From positions 81,243 to 145,242 of the forward strand of contig JAVJSI010000005.1 of assembly GCA_040219515.1 (NCBI GenBank): a stretch of 64,000 nt of DNA, read 5' to 3'. Origin of the DNA: Acidimicrobiales bacterium (GTDB taxonomy: Bacteria; Actinomycetota; Acidimicrobiia; Acidimicrobiales; Aldehydirespiratoraceae). Position 1 is the stretch's first letter. The number at the start of each line of letters is the position of its first letter. Positions 44,096-53,285 of this stretch are shown in pieces. The notes beneath the pieces were generated by a model, which worked only from the letters and a program-made list of their open reading frames with translations, made no database searches and was not told the DNA's origin. Position numbers and translations under genes: made by a program.

Positions 44096-44674
44096 CTACG
44101 GGAGTGTGAACTCTGCGACCGCGGCGGTGAAGTCGTCCCAGTCGTGGACGTCGACCGCTGCGGCGTGGGCCCGATTCCACGGCCGGACATAGCGGCAGAC
44201 GAGGGCGTCCGGATGCGACGCAGCGAGCGCCTCGAGGTTGTGGTCGGCGTCGTCGAGGTACACGTCGCAGGCGACCTGGGTCTTGTCGTCGAGGATGTGG
44301 ATCTCGGTCGACGGCACCCGATGGCGGGCCAGCCAGTCATAGGTGTCGTGCACCGAGAAGTAGGGCTTCGTCGTCAGGATCACCAGATGATGGCCCGCAC
44401 GCCGGAGAGCATCGAGTGCGTCGATCGCACCGTCATATGGCTCGAGTCCGTGGAAGATGCTGCGGCCCTCCGCACAGGTCTCGGCCCATCGCCAGAACTC
44501 CGACATGCTCGCGAAGTGGCTGAGAACGGTGGGCGCATCCCACTCGACGACATCGGCGGCGGTGAGGTCCCGAGCGAGGAGTTCGGGGAAATCCCGGTTG
44601 TAGCGGGTGGTCCAACCATGGTTGAAGTCCGCCACCACGCCGTCGAGATCGATACCCAGTCGCAATCTGCCCAT
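44096..44674 (-). CDS. HAD family, 5'-nucleotidase C-like hydrolase
   Basis: 192 aa. HAD motif I LGIDLDGVVADFN, motif II LVILTTKP, and VYLDDADHN as the acidic motif IV. Small deoxynucleotidase-like fold. It faces an evident paralogue (44721) across 46 bp. Confidence 0.8.
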   Translation of the reverse strand: MGRLRLGIDLDGVVADFNHGWTTRYNRDFPELLARDLTAADVVEWDAPTVLSHFASMSEFWRWAETCAEGRSIFHGLEPYDGAIDALDALRRAGHHLVILTTKPYFSVHDTYDWLARHRVPSTEIHILDDKTQVACDVYLDDADHNLEALAASHPDALVCRYVRPWNRAHAAAVDVHDWDDFTAAVAEFTLP

Positions 44675-44720
44675 CGGGCCACTGTGCCATCTCCAGCCCG
44701 TGATGTGGCACGCTCGGGGG

Positions 44721-45380
44721 ATGGCGAAGCCCTTTGTCTTCGGTGTCGACCTCGACGGCGTGGTCGCCGATTACACCGCCGGGTTCCGCGAGGTCGTTGC
44801 TGCCGACCGGGGCGTCGACCCCTCCTCGCTCCCCGAGGATCGCTCGTGGGACTTTCGCGAATGGGGTCTGAGTGGCGACGACTTCAACCGCCTGCATCAG
44901 CACGCAGTGACCGAGGTCCGCATGCTCGCCACACTGCCGGCCTTCGAGGGCGCCGCCGACGCGCTGTGGCGGCTCTCCGATGCCGGCATCTGGATCCGTA
45001 TCGTCACGCATCGCCTCTACGTGAACTGGGGTCACGCGGCGGCGGTCGCCGACACCGTGTCCTGGCTCGACACGAATCGCGTGCCGTATCGCGACATCTG
45101 CTTCCTGGGCGCGAAACCCGAGATCGAAGCCGACTGCTACATCGACGACGCGCCCCACAATGTCGAGCAGCTACGCGCCGCAGGCAACGACGTGATCGTG
45201 TTCGACCAGTTCTACAACCGGGAGTTCGACGGGCTCCGTGCTCGCGACTGGCGCGAGGTCGAGGCGATCGTGATCGAGCTCGCCGCGGCCAAGGCCGGTG
45301 CGGTCGAGGTGCAGTTGCCCGGCATCGAGTCCGGTGCCGATCGCCTCGGGCGTCGCCTGGGTCCGGTCGACGACGACTGA
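44721..45380 (+). CDS. HAD family, 5'-nucleotidase C-like hydrolase (paralogue of 44096)
   Basis: 219 aa from ATG 44721. HAD motif I FGVDLDGVVADYTAGF, motif II RIVTHRLYV, motif IV CYIDDAPHNVEQL. The same order and spacing as the divergent neighbour indicate a diverged duplicate. Substrate unknown. The long N-terminal extension available in the open frame overlaps the neighbour and is rejected. Confidence 0.82.
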   Translation: MAKPFVFGVDLDGVVADYTAGFREVVAADRGVDPSSLPEDRSWDFREWGLSGDDFNRLHQHAVTEVRMLATLPAFEGAADALWRLSDAGIWIRIVTHRLYVNWGHAAAVADTVSWLDTNRVPYRDICFLGAKPEIEADCYIDDAPHNVEQLRAAGNDVIVFDQFYNREFDGLRARDWREVEAIVIELAAAKAGAVEVQLPGIESGADRLGRRLGPVDDD

Positions 45381-45400
45381 CATGGGCCGGTTACCGGTGG

Positions 45401-45826
45401 ATGCGCGACGATGACCTCGTGAACGACTTCGACCTCGACACGATTCGGATCTCGCTCCACATCCTGGCGGCGTGCGTGTGGGTGGGTGGGCAGGTGGTCA
45501 TGGCCGCGCTCCTGCCATTGCTGCGCTCCCTGGGTCCGGACGTGCCGCGACAGGTGGCCAACCGGTTCGGTCGGGTGGCCTGGCCGTTCTTCGCCCTGGC
45601 CGTCGTGACCGGCGTCTGGAACCTCCTGGAGATCGACGTGGGCGACCGGTCCACGGCGTACCACGTCACGCTGGCGATCAAGCTCTTCGTGGTGGCGGCG
45701 ACCGGTTCGGCCGCTGCGGTGCATTCGCTCACCTCCTCACCGGCGATGCGCGGCATCACCGGGGCCGTCGGCCTCGTCGGCTCGCTCGCCGCCGTTGTCT
45801 TCGGCGTGATGCTGGTGTGGGGGTGA
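45401..45826 (+). CDS. CopD-like integral membrane protein
   Basis: 141 aa from ATG 45401 (GTG 45419 is possible). Four hydrophobic segments (about 12-32, 50-68, 85-105 and 118-140); HILAACVWVGGQVVMAALLP resembles the CopD/YkoC membrane domain with a conserved His. Role uncertain: copper handling or a small membrane subunit. The stop overlaps tag by 4 nt. Confidence 0.6.
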   Translation: MRDDDLVNDFDLDTIRISLHILAACVWVGGQVVMAALLPLLRSLGPDVPRQVANRFGRVAWPFFALAVVTGVWNLLEIDVGDRSTAYHVTLAIKLFVVAATGSAAAVHSLTSSPAMRGITGAVGLVGSLAAVVFGVMLVWG

Positions 45827-46443
45827 GCGATCGGCTGCAGATCGGCGATGACGGCATCGCCCGTTGTTGGTGGCCCGGCTCGGCCGACGACTATGTCGCC
45901 TACCACGATCACGAATGGGGCCGCCCCGTGATCGATGACACCCGCCTGTTCGAGAAGATCTGTCTCGAGGGCTTCCAGTCCGGTCTGTCGTGGATCACGA
46001 TCCTGCGGAAGCGGGAGAATTTCCGCGCTGCGTTCGCGGGCTTCGATCCGAGGTCGGTGGCGGCTTTCGGTGAGGCCGATGTCGCGCGACTGCTCGACGA
46101 CGCGGGAATCGTGCGTCACCAGGGAAAGATCCGATCGGCCGTCAACAACGCCGCCCGGGCGCTCGAGTTGACGGACGAGTGTGGCTCGCTGGCCGCGTAC
46201 TTCTGGAGCTGGGAGCCGACGGGGATCGAAGGCGATCGAGTCCCCGGGGCGCCGGTGCCGGCGACCACGCCGACGTCGACGGCCATCGCCAAGGATCTCA
46301 AGAAGCGGGGTTGGTCGTTCGTGGGGCCCACGACCGTCTACGCCTTCATGCAGGCGATGGGGCTGGTCAACGACCATGTCGAGGGGTGTCATGCCCGCAC
46401 CGAGTGTGCCGCAGCCCGTCGGGAGCTGGTCCGCCCGGGCTGA
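45823..46443 (+). CDS. tag: DNA-3-methyladenine glycosylase I
   Basis: 206 aa, GTG 45823 overlapping the upstream stop. Family motifs: CWWPGSADDYVAYHDHEWG with the N-terminal Cys of the zinc snap, FEKICLEGFQSGLSWITIL, and AFMQAMGLVNDHVEGCHA with the C-terminal His/Cys zinc ligands. Excises 3-methyladenine from alkylated DNA in base-excision repair. Confidence 0.93.
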   Translation: MSDRLQIGDDGIARCWWPGSADDYVAYHDHEWGRPVIDDTRLFEKICLEGFQSGLSWITILRKRENFRAAFAGFDPRSVAAFGEADVARLLDDAGIVRHQGKIRSAVNNAARALELTDECGSLAAYFWSWEPTGIEGDRVPGAPVPATTPTSTAIAKDLKKRGWSFVGPTTVYAFMQAMGLVNDHVEGCHARTECAAARRELVRPG

Positions 46444-46481
46444 TCGGGTCGCCACATGATGGCGACGGCTGGGGTGGTTGG

Positions 46482-46487
46482 TACTCT
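46482..46487 (+). promoter_or_regulatory. -10-like TACTCT close to start (leaderless candidate)
   Basis: TACTCT ends 8 nt before GTG 46496 and supports that start over the TTG at 46478. Confidence 0.4.
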
Positions 46488-46495
46488 CGGCGACT

Positions 46496-47473
46496 GTGCT
46501 GGAATCAGATCTCGTCTTCAACCTGGTGTGGACCGGCGGGGTCTACCGGCATCTCCGCTATTTCGTCTTCAGCCTTCTCGATCAGACGACGTGCCGTTAC
46601 CGGTTCATCGCCAACAACTGCACACCCGGATCGGTGGAGGAGATGCGGCGCTTCGCCGATGCCAGCGATCGGATCGTGGAGACCGTCGTCCTCGACGTCG
46701 AGCGCATGGTGCCCCACGGCACTGCGCTCGATCCGATCTTCGACACTCGCGACGACGGTGACCTGTTCTGCTTCATCGACGTGGACATCAAGGCGACTCA
46801 TCCGTTCCTCGGCGACTTCCTGCGCGCGATGTCGACCACGGACGTCGTGACCTCGGGGGTCGAGGTCTGGACCGATGTCAACACCCTCGGCGCCGACGAG
46901 CACGGCGTCGGCGGCCGTCACTTCTACGCCCACGACGGTTTCGTGTTCGGCAGCCCGCACATGGCGATGTACCGCAAGGACGTCGTACGGGCGACCTTCG
47001 AGAAGTGGGGAATCCGTTTCCATGTCGGCGGCCAATCCGAGATGTCGCCTGCGGCCTGGGAGCTGCTGGCGGACACGGGTCGCGCCTTCATGGCCTACGA
47101 CACCGCGAAGGTGCTCAACATCCTGCTGCAGGCCGACGGCCACTCGCTCGTGCACCAGGAGCACGATGCGCTCCTGCACATCGGCGGACTGTCGCACTAC
47201 CTGGCGCCCCCACAGGTCGACTTCGCGCTCGATGCCACCGACGGCACGTTCGAGGGGGAACCGCTGTGGACGAGGTACGGCGGCGTCGAGTTACGCGCCG
47301 CAGTCGCCCGGTTCACGGCGCGGACGCTGGAGGAGCTCGCAGCCGGCCGCCCCGCGCCCGAGGTGCCCGACGGACTCGACCCGTCGACGAGAGCAAAGGT
47401 CGAACGGGTCCGTACCGAGATGGCGACGATGGTCGCCGACGCCGGACCGTGGTTGGCCTTGACCGGTGAGTGA
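46496..47473 (+). CDS. Glycosyltransferase-like protein of unknown family
   Basis: 325 aa from GTG 46496. The N-terminal half resembles a GT-A fold: hydrophobic strands around VFNLVWTGGVYRHLRYFVFS, then CFIDVDIKATHPF with a DxD-type acidic motif, and later histidines (HVGGQSEMSP, LLHIGGLSHYL). I do not recognise a named family. It overlaps a sulfotransferase gene, which suggests surface-glycan decoration. Confidence 0.55.
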   Translation: MLESDLVFNLVWTGGVYRHLRYFVFSLLDQTTCRYRFIANNCTPGSVEEMRRFADASDRIVETVVLDVERMVPHGTALDPIFDTRDDGDLFCFIDVDIKATHPFLGDFLRAMSTTDVVTSGVEVWTDVNTLGADEHGVGGRHFYAHDGFVFGSPHMAMYRKDVVRATFEKWGIRFHVGGQSEMSPAAWELLADTGRAFMAYDTAKVLNILLQADGHSLVHQEHDALLHIGGLSHYLAPPQVDFALDATDGTFEGEPLWTRYGGVELRAAVARFTARTLEELAAGRPAPEVPDGLDPSTRAKVERVRTEMATMVADAGPWLALTGE

Positions 47474-48182
47474 AGGTCCGGTGAGCAGAGGACCAGTGGG
47501 CGGGCGTCCGTACTTCTTCGTCCATGTGATGAAGACGGCCGGGATGACCTTCAACCATCACATCAAGAACAACTTTCCAAGAGACACGATCTATCCGGGG
47601 GCCGACGACCTGACCGGTGTCGACTACTGGGTGGTCGATCGCCTGCGGGCGGCGGTGGCCGAGCGAGCCGACGAGATCCGACTCTGGCACGGTCACTTCC
47701 CCTACTTCGTCACCGACCTCCTGCCGAATGCGATCACCCTGTCGGTGTTGCGCGAGCCGGTGGCCCGGATCGTCTCGTTGCTCGACCAGCACCGGCGTCA
47801 GAACGCACCGGAGCTCGATCTCGAGGAGATCTACGACGATCCGCTGGTGTTCCGGCGGACGGTGCTCGATCACCAGACGAAGATCTTCTCGATGACCGAG
47901 GACGACGAGATCAACGCCTGGACCCAGCACATCGACGTCGACGACCGCCGGTTCGAGATGGCGAAGGCGCGGCTCGGCGAGGTCGACCTGCTCGGCTTCC
48001 AGGAGGATTTCGACTCGTTCCTGGCCACTCTGCGCGACCGCTGGGGCTGGACCATCCAGCCGGTCGAGAGGGTGAACACCGCCGACGAACGGCCGGTCGT
48101 GTCCGACGCGTTCCGGCGCCGGATCATCGAGGACAACGCCTACGACATGGCGTTCTACGAATTCGCGCGGTCGAATTTCTGA
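47466..48182 (+). CDS. Sulfotransferase family protein
   Basis: 238 aa, GTG start 8 nt inside the upstream gene. The PAPS 5'-phosphosulfate site is seen in FFVHVMKTAGMTF and the 3'-phosphate site in LSVLREPVARIVSLL; HGHFPYF is the usual substrate-side motif of carbohydrate (family 2-like) sulfotransferases. Probably transfers sulfate to a glycan built by the neighbouring enzyme. Confidence 0.8.
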   Translation: MSEGPVSRGPVGGRPYFFVHVMKTAGMTFNHHIKNNFPRDTIYPGADDLTGVDYWVVDRLRAAVAERADEIRLWHGHFPYFVTDLLPNAITLSVLREPVARIVSLLDQHRRQNAPELDLEEIYDDPLVFRRTVLDHQTKIFSMTEDDEINAWTQHIDVDDRRFEMAKARLGEVDLLGFQEDFDSFLATLRDRWGWTIQPVERVNTADERPVVSDAFRRRIIEDNAYDMAFYEFARSNF

Positions 48183-48189
48183 CCACCGC

Positions 48190-48195
48190 TAGCGT
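48190..48195 (+). promoter_or_regulatory. -10-like TAGCGT close to start (leaderless candidate)
   Basis: TAGCGT ends 6 nt before GTG 48202, which is preferred to GTG 48199 for this reason. Confidence 0.35.
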
Positions 48196-48201
48196 GCGGT
48201 G

Positions 48202-49086
48202 GTGACCACCATCGAACCCCGCGTCGCCGAGGTGCCGTTCGCCCCGAGCGACTGGGGATTCATGCTCGGCGCGGCGTCGATCTGGGGCGGATCGTTCCTC
48301 TTCATGGCGATCGGCCTCGATGCCTTCGAGCCCGGCGTGGTCACGTTCCTGCGGGTCGGCTTCGGCGCGCTCGCCCTGCTCATGTTCCCGGGTTCCCGTC
48401 GGCCGATTCCGCGCGACGATCTCCCCCGGGTTGCGCTGCTCGGCGTCACGTGGATGGCGTTCCCACTGACGATGTTCCCGATCGCCCAGCAGTGGATCGA
48501 CTCGTCGGTGGCCGGGATGCTGAATGCGGCCATGCCGCTGCTCACGGTCCTGATCTCGTGGTCGCTGTTCCACACCCCCACGGGACCTCGTCGGCTGGCC
48601 GGCGTCGGTGTCGGTCTGGTCGGCATCCTGCTGATCGGCGTGCCGGAAGCCACGACGGCGGGAACCAACGCGATCGGGGTCGGCCTCGTCGTGCTGGCCG
48701 TCACCTCCTACGGCATCGCGGTCAACATCGCCGGACCGCTCCAGAAACGCCACGGCTCCTTGCCGGTGATAGTGCGGGCGCTGGGCGTGGCGACCGTTCT
48801 CACCCTTCCCTACGGGCTCGTCGGCGTGCCCGATTCGACCTTTGCGTGGGACTCGCTCGTCGCCTGCGTGCTCGTCGGCGCCGGCGGCACCGGTGTGGCC
48901 TTCGTGTTCGCGGCGAACCTGACCGGCAGCGTCGGTCCCGTCCGGTCGTCGCTGATCACCTATGTCGTGCCCGTCGTGTCGATCGCGCTGGGGGTGATCT
49001 TCCGCGACGAGACGGTGACGATCGCGGCGGTCATCGGCACCGCGGTCGTGCTGTCGGGCGCGTTCTTGTCGAGCCGGGCGGAGTGA
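48202..49086 (+). CDS. EamA/DMT family transporter
   Basis: 294 aa from GTG 48202. Ten hydrophobic segments arranged as two EamA repeats (about 15-140 and 150-290); GAASIWGGSFLFMAIG is the typical first helix. An exporter of metabolites or amino acids of unknown identity. Confidence 0.85.
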   Translation: MTTIEPRVAEVPFAPSDWGFMLGAASIWGGSFLFMAIGLDAFEPGVVTFLRVGFGALALLMFPGSRRPIPRDDLPRVALLGVTWMAFPLTMFPIAQQWIDSSVAGMLNAAMPLLTVLISWSLFHTPTGPRRLAGVGVGLVGILLIGVPEATTAGTNAIGVGLVVLAVTSYGIAVNIAGPLQKRHGSLPVIVRALGVATVLTLPYGLVGVPDSTFAWDSLVACVLVGAGGTGVAFVFAANLTGSVGPVRSSLITYVVPVVSIALGVIFRDETVTIAAVIGTAVVLSGAFLSSRAE

Positions 49087-49087
49087 T

Positions 49088-50194
49088 TCAGATCCTGGTG
49101 TCGGCGCGCTCGTAGCTCGTGCCGGGGCCCGAATAGGAGAGGCCGTATCCCGGCGGCGAGGTCCACTCGAGGTCGGGCGGCGCCGCCGTGGCTTCCTTCC
49201 ACCAACTGATCAGTCGGTCCTCGTTCTCGTAGTCGAACGGGTCTTCCATGATGCGCTCGACGATGTCGCCGGGAGGATGGGGGTTCTCGGCGAGCCAGCG
49301 GGCGGTGCGGGCCACCGCCTCGCGAGCCGGGACGACATCTCGGTACCCCAACACATGGCGAAGAGAGCTCGTGTCGAAGGCCCGATGGTGTGTGCTCGGT
49401 TGCATCATCAGCGGGCGGGCCGGCACCGCGATCTCGGGGGGCATGGACACGATCTCCCACTCGTGGTCGAGTGCCGTCGCGCAGATCTCGACGACCTGGC
49501 GGACGGTGAGGATCTCGTCGTCGGCCGCATGGAAGATGCGCCCGGCTGCGGCCGCCGGCTGGTCGACGGCGAGGTGGATCGCGTGGGCGAGGTTCTCCGT
49601 GTAGCCGAAGCTGTGGGCCGAATGACCGCCGTCGGCGAGGATGATGTGCGGGCGGCGGTCGAGGATGCGCTTCACGATCAGCCACTCACGGGGCGCGAGT
49701 TGACGAGGCCCGTAGACGTAGGGGTAGCGGAAGTGGGTGGCCGTGGGGTGGTGCTCGAACACGTACTGCTCGGTGCGGGCGATGCGGTAGGACTTGCCGT
49801 CCTCGGCTTCGGTCGAGGTCGGCGCCGTCTCGGGCGTGGGCAGGGGCAACCCGGGCGGGACGTGGGCCCACGGGTCGAAGTAGCCGCGCAGCGCCGGCCC
49901 ACCGCCGACGGAGACGAAATGGCCGACGCGGCCCTCGAGCACCTCGGCGATCGTGCGGAGCCGGCCGTAGGTGACGACGGCGACGTCCCAGTCCTGGCCA
50001 CCGATCGCGCCGACGAGGGCGTCGTGGTCGCGGACATCGCAATGGATGTGGGGGAGGTGCATGACCTCGTCGATCTCGTGCTCGCCGGTGTGGCAGATCG
50101 TGACGTCGTGGCCGCGTGCCTCGAGTCCGGCGACGATCGGTGGGCCCGTCGGGCCCGTGCCGCCGATGACGAGGGTCCTGGTCGCCGGACTCAC
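49088..50194 (-). CDS. NAD-dependent epimerase/dehydratase family (extended SDR)
   Basis: 368 aa from GTG 50194, overlapping the stop of the SDR gene (GTGA). Rossmann motif TLVIGGTGPTGPPIVAG, HFRYPYVYGPRQLAPRE near the usual active-site Tyr/Lys region, FHAADDEILTVRQVVE. The classical YxxxK is not clear (SYRIARTEQYVFEHH may supply it), so chemistry is uncertain. Last gene of a three-gene operon with an acyl-CoA ligase. Confidence 0.8.
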   Translation of the reverse strand: MSPATRTLVIGGTGPTGPPIVAGLEARGHDVTICHTGEHEIDEVMHLPHIHCDVRDHDALVGAIGGQDWDVAVVTYGRLRTIAEVLEGRVGHFVSVGGGPALRGYFDPWAHVPPGLPLPTPETAPTSTEAEDGKSYRIARTEQYVFEHHPTATHFRYPYVYGPRQLAPREWLIVKRILDRRPHIILADGGHSAHSFGYTENLAHAIHLAVDQPAAAAGRIFHAADDEILTVRQVVEICATALDHEWEIVSMPPEIAVPARPLMMQPSTHHRAFDTSSLRHVLGYRDVVPAREAVARTARWLAENPHPPGDIVERIMEDPFDYENEDRLISWWKEATAAPPDLEWTSPPGYGLSYSGPGTSYERADTRI

Positions 50195-50985
50195 GTGGGC
50201 ATCACGTTGCCGCCGTCGACGCAGATCACCTGACCGTTGACCATGGCGCTCTCGTCGCTGGCGAGGAACACCACCGGTCCACACATGTCCTCGGCCTGGC
50301 TGTTGCGCTTCGTGGCCGACATCTCGGCGAAGACCTGGTCGAAGCCGCCGGGCACCTGCTTGTCGGTGGCCGGTGTCATCACGAGTCCGGGGGCGATGGT
50401 GTTGGCGGTGACGCCGTATTTGCCGAGTTCTCCTGCGAGCTGGCGGGTGAGCCCCAGCACCGCGAACTTGGTCTGTTGGTAAGAATACGAGCCCAGGGAC
50501 CATGCCTCGGGATCGCCTGGCGCTCCCATCGCGCCAAGGGGGAGATACCCGGCGATCGAGCCGATGTTGATGATGCGGCCGCGTCCCTTCCGCACCATGG
50601 TGGGAGCGAAGGCGCGACACATCAGCCATTGGCCGATCACGTTCACGTCGTAGACGTGGCGGAGGTAGTCGACGCTGTTGTCGCCCAGGTCGAGTTCGCC
50701 GTAGAGGGCGGCATTGTTGACCAGCGTGTCGACGGTGCCGAAGGCATCGAGGACGGCGTCGCGGCAGTCATCGACCGATGTTTCGTCGGCGATGTCGCAG
50801 TGCACGAAGATCGCGTCGTCGCCGAGCGCGTCGGCGACCTCGGTGCCCTGCTCCCGCCCGATGTCGACCACCGCGACCTTGGCGCCTTCGTCGACGAAAC
50901 GTCGGCAGTAGGCCTCGCCGATTCCACCCCCGCCGCCGGTGATCACTGCGACATGGCCTTCGAGCCGGCGAGATGTGTCGTTCAC
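50191..50985 (-). CDS. Short-chain dehydrogenase/reductase (SDR)
   Basis: 264 aa from GTG 50985, overlapping the ligase stop. Classical SDR: VAVITGGGGGIGEAYCR, NNAALYGE, INIGSIAGY, SYQQTKFAVLG (catalytic Tyr-x-x-x-Lys) and NTIAPGLVMTP. Probably oxidises a hydroxyacyl or alcohol intermediate in the ligase pathway. Confidence 0.9.
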   Translation of the reverse strand: MNDTSRRLEGHVAVITGGGGGIGEAYCRRFVDEGAKVAVVDIGREQGTEVADALGDDAIFVHCDIADETSVDDCRDAVLDAFGTVDTLVNNAALYGELDLGDNSVDYLRHVYDVNVIGQWLMCRAFAPTMVRKGRGRIINIGSIAGYLPLGAMGAPGDPEAWSLGSYSYQQTKFAVLGLTRQLAGELGKYGVTANTIAPGLVMTPATDKQVPGGFDQVFAEMSATKRNSQAEDMCGPVVFLASDESAMVNGQVICVDGGNVMPT

Positions 50986-52532
50986 TGGGTGGAGACTCCT
51001 TCGTACTGTTCGCGCAGGACGCGCTTGAGCACTTTGCCAGTCGGATTGCGAGGAATCACATCGGCGAACTCGACCAGCTTCGGCAGCTTGAAGCGGGCGA
51101 GCTTGCCGTCGCAGTACTCGAGCACCTGCTGAGCGGTGAGCGACTCGTCGGACCGCACCACGATCGCGAGCGGCGACTCGCCCCACTTCTCGCTGGGGAC
51201 GCCGATCACCGCAGCCTCGGTGACGCCGTCCATCGACATCAGCACGTTCTCGATCTCGGCCGGATACACGTTCTCGCCACCCGAGATGATCATGTCCTTG
51301 ACCCGGTCCTGGATGTAGACGAAGCCGTCGCCGTCCATCACCGCGATGTCGCCGGTGCGCAGCCACCCCTCCGGCGTGATCGACTCGGCGGTGGCCTCGG
51401 GCCGATTCCAGTAGCCCACCATCATGTGCGGACCCCGGAGCCAGACCTCGCCGGCCTCGTCGGCGTCGCAGACCTCGCCCTTCTCGTCGACCACCTTCAC
51501 CTCGGTGTGGAAGAACGCCTTGCCGGTGGAGCCGGCCCGAACAAGCGCGTCGTCGGGGGAGATGAGGCAGCCGGGTCCGCAGGTCTCGGTGAGCCCGTAG
51601 ACCTGATGGATCTCGATGTCCATCGCCGCGTAGGTCTCGATGAGCGAGACCGGCACCGGCGCGGCCCCCGACATCACCCAACGGAGCTTCGAGATGTCGT
51701 GCGCTTCCTTGTCGTAGGTGAGCAGCATGAAGTTGAGCATCGCGGGCACGGCGAGGGTGACGGTGATCTTCTCGTCGCGGAACACCTCCCAGATCTTCAC
51801 CGGATCGAACTCGGCCATGATCACCGCGCTGCCGCCCTTGTGGAAGGTGGCGAGCATCGGGTTGAGGGCGCCGACATGGAAGAGCGGCAGACAGATCAGG
51901 TAGCGGTCGCCGTAGCGCACGTCGGCGGTGGCGTTGCCGGTGATGACCGACCAGATCGCCGTCTTGTGGGAGTGCATGACGCCCTTGGGCAGACCCGTGG
52001 TGCCCGAGGTGTACATGATGAACAACAGGTCGTCGTCGCAGGCCACCACATCGGGCTCGTCGGTCGACGCCCCGGCGAGCATGTCCGCGTAGCCATCGGC
52101 GAAGGCGGGCCGATCGGCGGCATCGCCCACGTGGATCCACTTGGTGACCTGGGTGCCGTCGGTACCGCGGGATTCGAGTTCGGTCACCAGCTCGTTGAAC
52201 GCGGTGCCGAACACGAGGGTCGTGGCGCCGGCGTCGGTGAGGATGAACGACAATTCGTCGGCGACGAGTCGCCAGTTGAGGGCGACGATCACGCCGCCCA
52301 CCTTGGCGACACCGAAGAACGTCTCGACGAACTCGGGGCCGTTCATGAGCAGCGTGGCCACGCGGTCGCCCTGTTCGAGACCGGCATCGGTCATTCCGTT
52401 GGCGACGCGATTGCAGCGTTCGTTCAGTTCGACATAGTTCAGCCGCGTGCCGCTGGCGACGTCGACGACGGCATCGACCCCCGGCGACAGTTGCGCGCGC
52501 TTCGTGATGAACAGGCCGATGTTGTTCTTCAT
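50982..52532 (-). CDS. Acyl-CoA synthetase (AMP-forming ligase)
   Basis: 516 aa from ATG 52532. P-loop IMYTSGTTGLPKGVMHSH, A5 region VYGLTETCG, A7/A8 GDIAVMDGDGFVYIQDR and KDMIISGGENVYPAEIE, and the A10 lysine in IPRNPTGKVLKR. Activates a carboxylic acid to its CoA ester. First gene of an operon with the overlapping SDR and epimerase genes. Confidence 0.93.
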   Translation of the reverse strand: MKNNIGLFITKRAQLSPGVDAVVDVASGTRLNYVELNERCNRVANGMTDAGLEQGDRVATLLMNGPEFVETFFGVAKVGGVIVALNWRLVADELSFILTDAGATTLVFGTAFNELVTELESRGTDGTQVTKWIHVGDAADRPAFADGYADMLAGASTDEPDVVACDDDLLFIMYTSGTTGLPKGVMHSHKTAIWSVITGNATADVRYGDRYLICLPLFHVGALNPMLATFHKGGSAVIMAEFDPVKIWEVFRDEKITVTLAVPAMLNFMLLTYDKEAHDISKLRWVMSGAAPVPVSLIETYAAMDIEIHQVYGLTETCGPGCLISPDDALVRAGSTGKAFFHTEVKVVDEKGEVCDADEAGEVWLRGPHMMVGYWNRPEATAESITPEGWLRTGDIAVMDGDGFVYIQDRVKDMIISGGENVYPAEIENVLMSMDGVTEAAVIGVPSEKWGESPLAIVVRSDESLTAQQVLEYCDGKLARFKLPKLVEFADVIPRNPTGKVLKRVLREQYEGVSTQ

Positions 52533-52607
52533 GGGTGGTCTCCAGGCATGGATGGGGATCGGGTCGAACCGGATTCGCGGAGGCGAAGGAACGATGATCG
52601 TACGTCC

Positions 52608-52613
52608 TAGAGT
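52608..52613 (+). promoter_or_regulatory. -10-like TAGAGT close to start (leaderless candidate)
   Basis: TAGAGT ends 6 nt before the GTG at 52620. Confidence 0.4.
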
Positions 52614-52619
52614 TCGGAT

Positions 52620-53273
52620 GTGCCGACCGACACAGTCGTTGATCACCCCGCACCGCTCGAAACGGTGGTCTTCGACCTGGGGAATGTCCTGGTCGAGTGG
52701 GACCGGCGGCTGCTGTACCGGCAGTTGATCAGCGATCCGGCCGAGCTCGACGAGTTTCTCGACACGGTCCTGACACTCGAGGTGAACGCCGACCTCGACC
52801 GCGGCGTACCGCTCGGCGAGGTCACGGGAGCGCTGGCCGATCGCCACCCCGATCGCCGGGAACTCATCGAGGCGTTTCGCGACCGATGGGCGGAGACACT
52901 CGGCCCGGTCCTGGCCGGATCCGTGGCCATCCTCGAGGAGCTCCGGGCCCGACCGTTGGCCCTTCTCGCCCTCAGTAACTGGGGTCATGACACGTTCGCG
53001 ATGGCCGAGGAACGACTGCCGTTCCTGCGCCACTTCGACGGCGTGGTCATCAGTGGTCGGGAGGGAGTGGTGAAGCCCGATCCGAAGATCTTCGAGCTGC
53101 TGTGTGCCCGACACGGGGTCGTCCCCGAGACGGCCGTGTTCATCGACGACAGCCCTGCGAACATCGCGGCGGCGGCCCGACTCGGCTTCCACACTGTCCT
53201 GTTCACGTCGCCGGACCAGTGCCGGCGTGACCTGATCGCGCTCGGCCTCGACCTCTCGCCCGTGACCCCGTAG
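52620..53273 (+). CDS. HAD-IA family hydrolase
   Basis: 217 aa, GTG start. Motif I VVFDLGNVLVEWD, motif II LALSNWGHD, motif III lysine in GVVKPDPKIFELL, motif IV FIDDSPANIAAA. Alpha-helical cap of the haloacid dehalogenase/phosphatase type. Substrate unknown. Confidence 0.9.
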   Translation: MPTDTVVDHPAPLETVVFDLGNVLVEWDRRLLYRQLISDPAELDEFLDTVLTLEVNADLDRGVPLGEVTGALADRHPDRRELIEAFRDRWAETLGPVLAGSVAILEELRARPLALLALSNWGHDTFAMAEERLPFLRHFDGVVISGREGVVKPDPKIFELLCARHGVVPETAVFIDDSPANIAAAARLGFHTVLFTSPDQCRRDLIALGLDLSPVTP

Positions 53274-53276
53274 CCT
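53271..53276 (+). promoter_or_regulatory. -10-like TAGCCT near start
   Basis: TAGCCT ends 9 nt before the ATG at 53286 and includes the upstream stop codon. Confidence 0.3.
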
Positions 53277-53285
53277 CCGACGACC

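Noticed and set aside
44144..45400. 560-codon frame extending upstream of the CopD-like gene
   Set aside because: It overlaps two confident HAD genes in other frames and is Arg-rich; the hydrophobic protein starts at 45401 or 45419.
52580..52606. CGTACG-centred palindrome upstream of the HAD gene as an operator
   Set aside because: Only the central 6 bp are symmetric; flanks do not pair, so it is within chance expectation.
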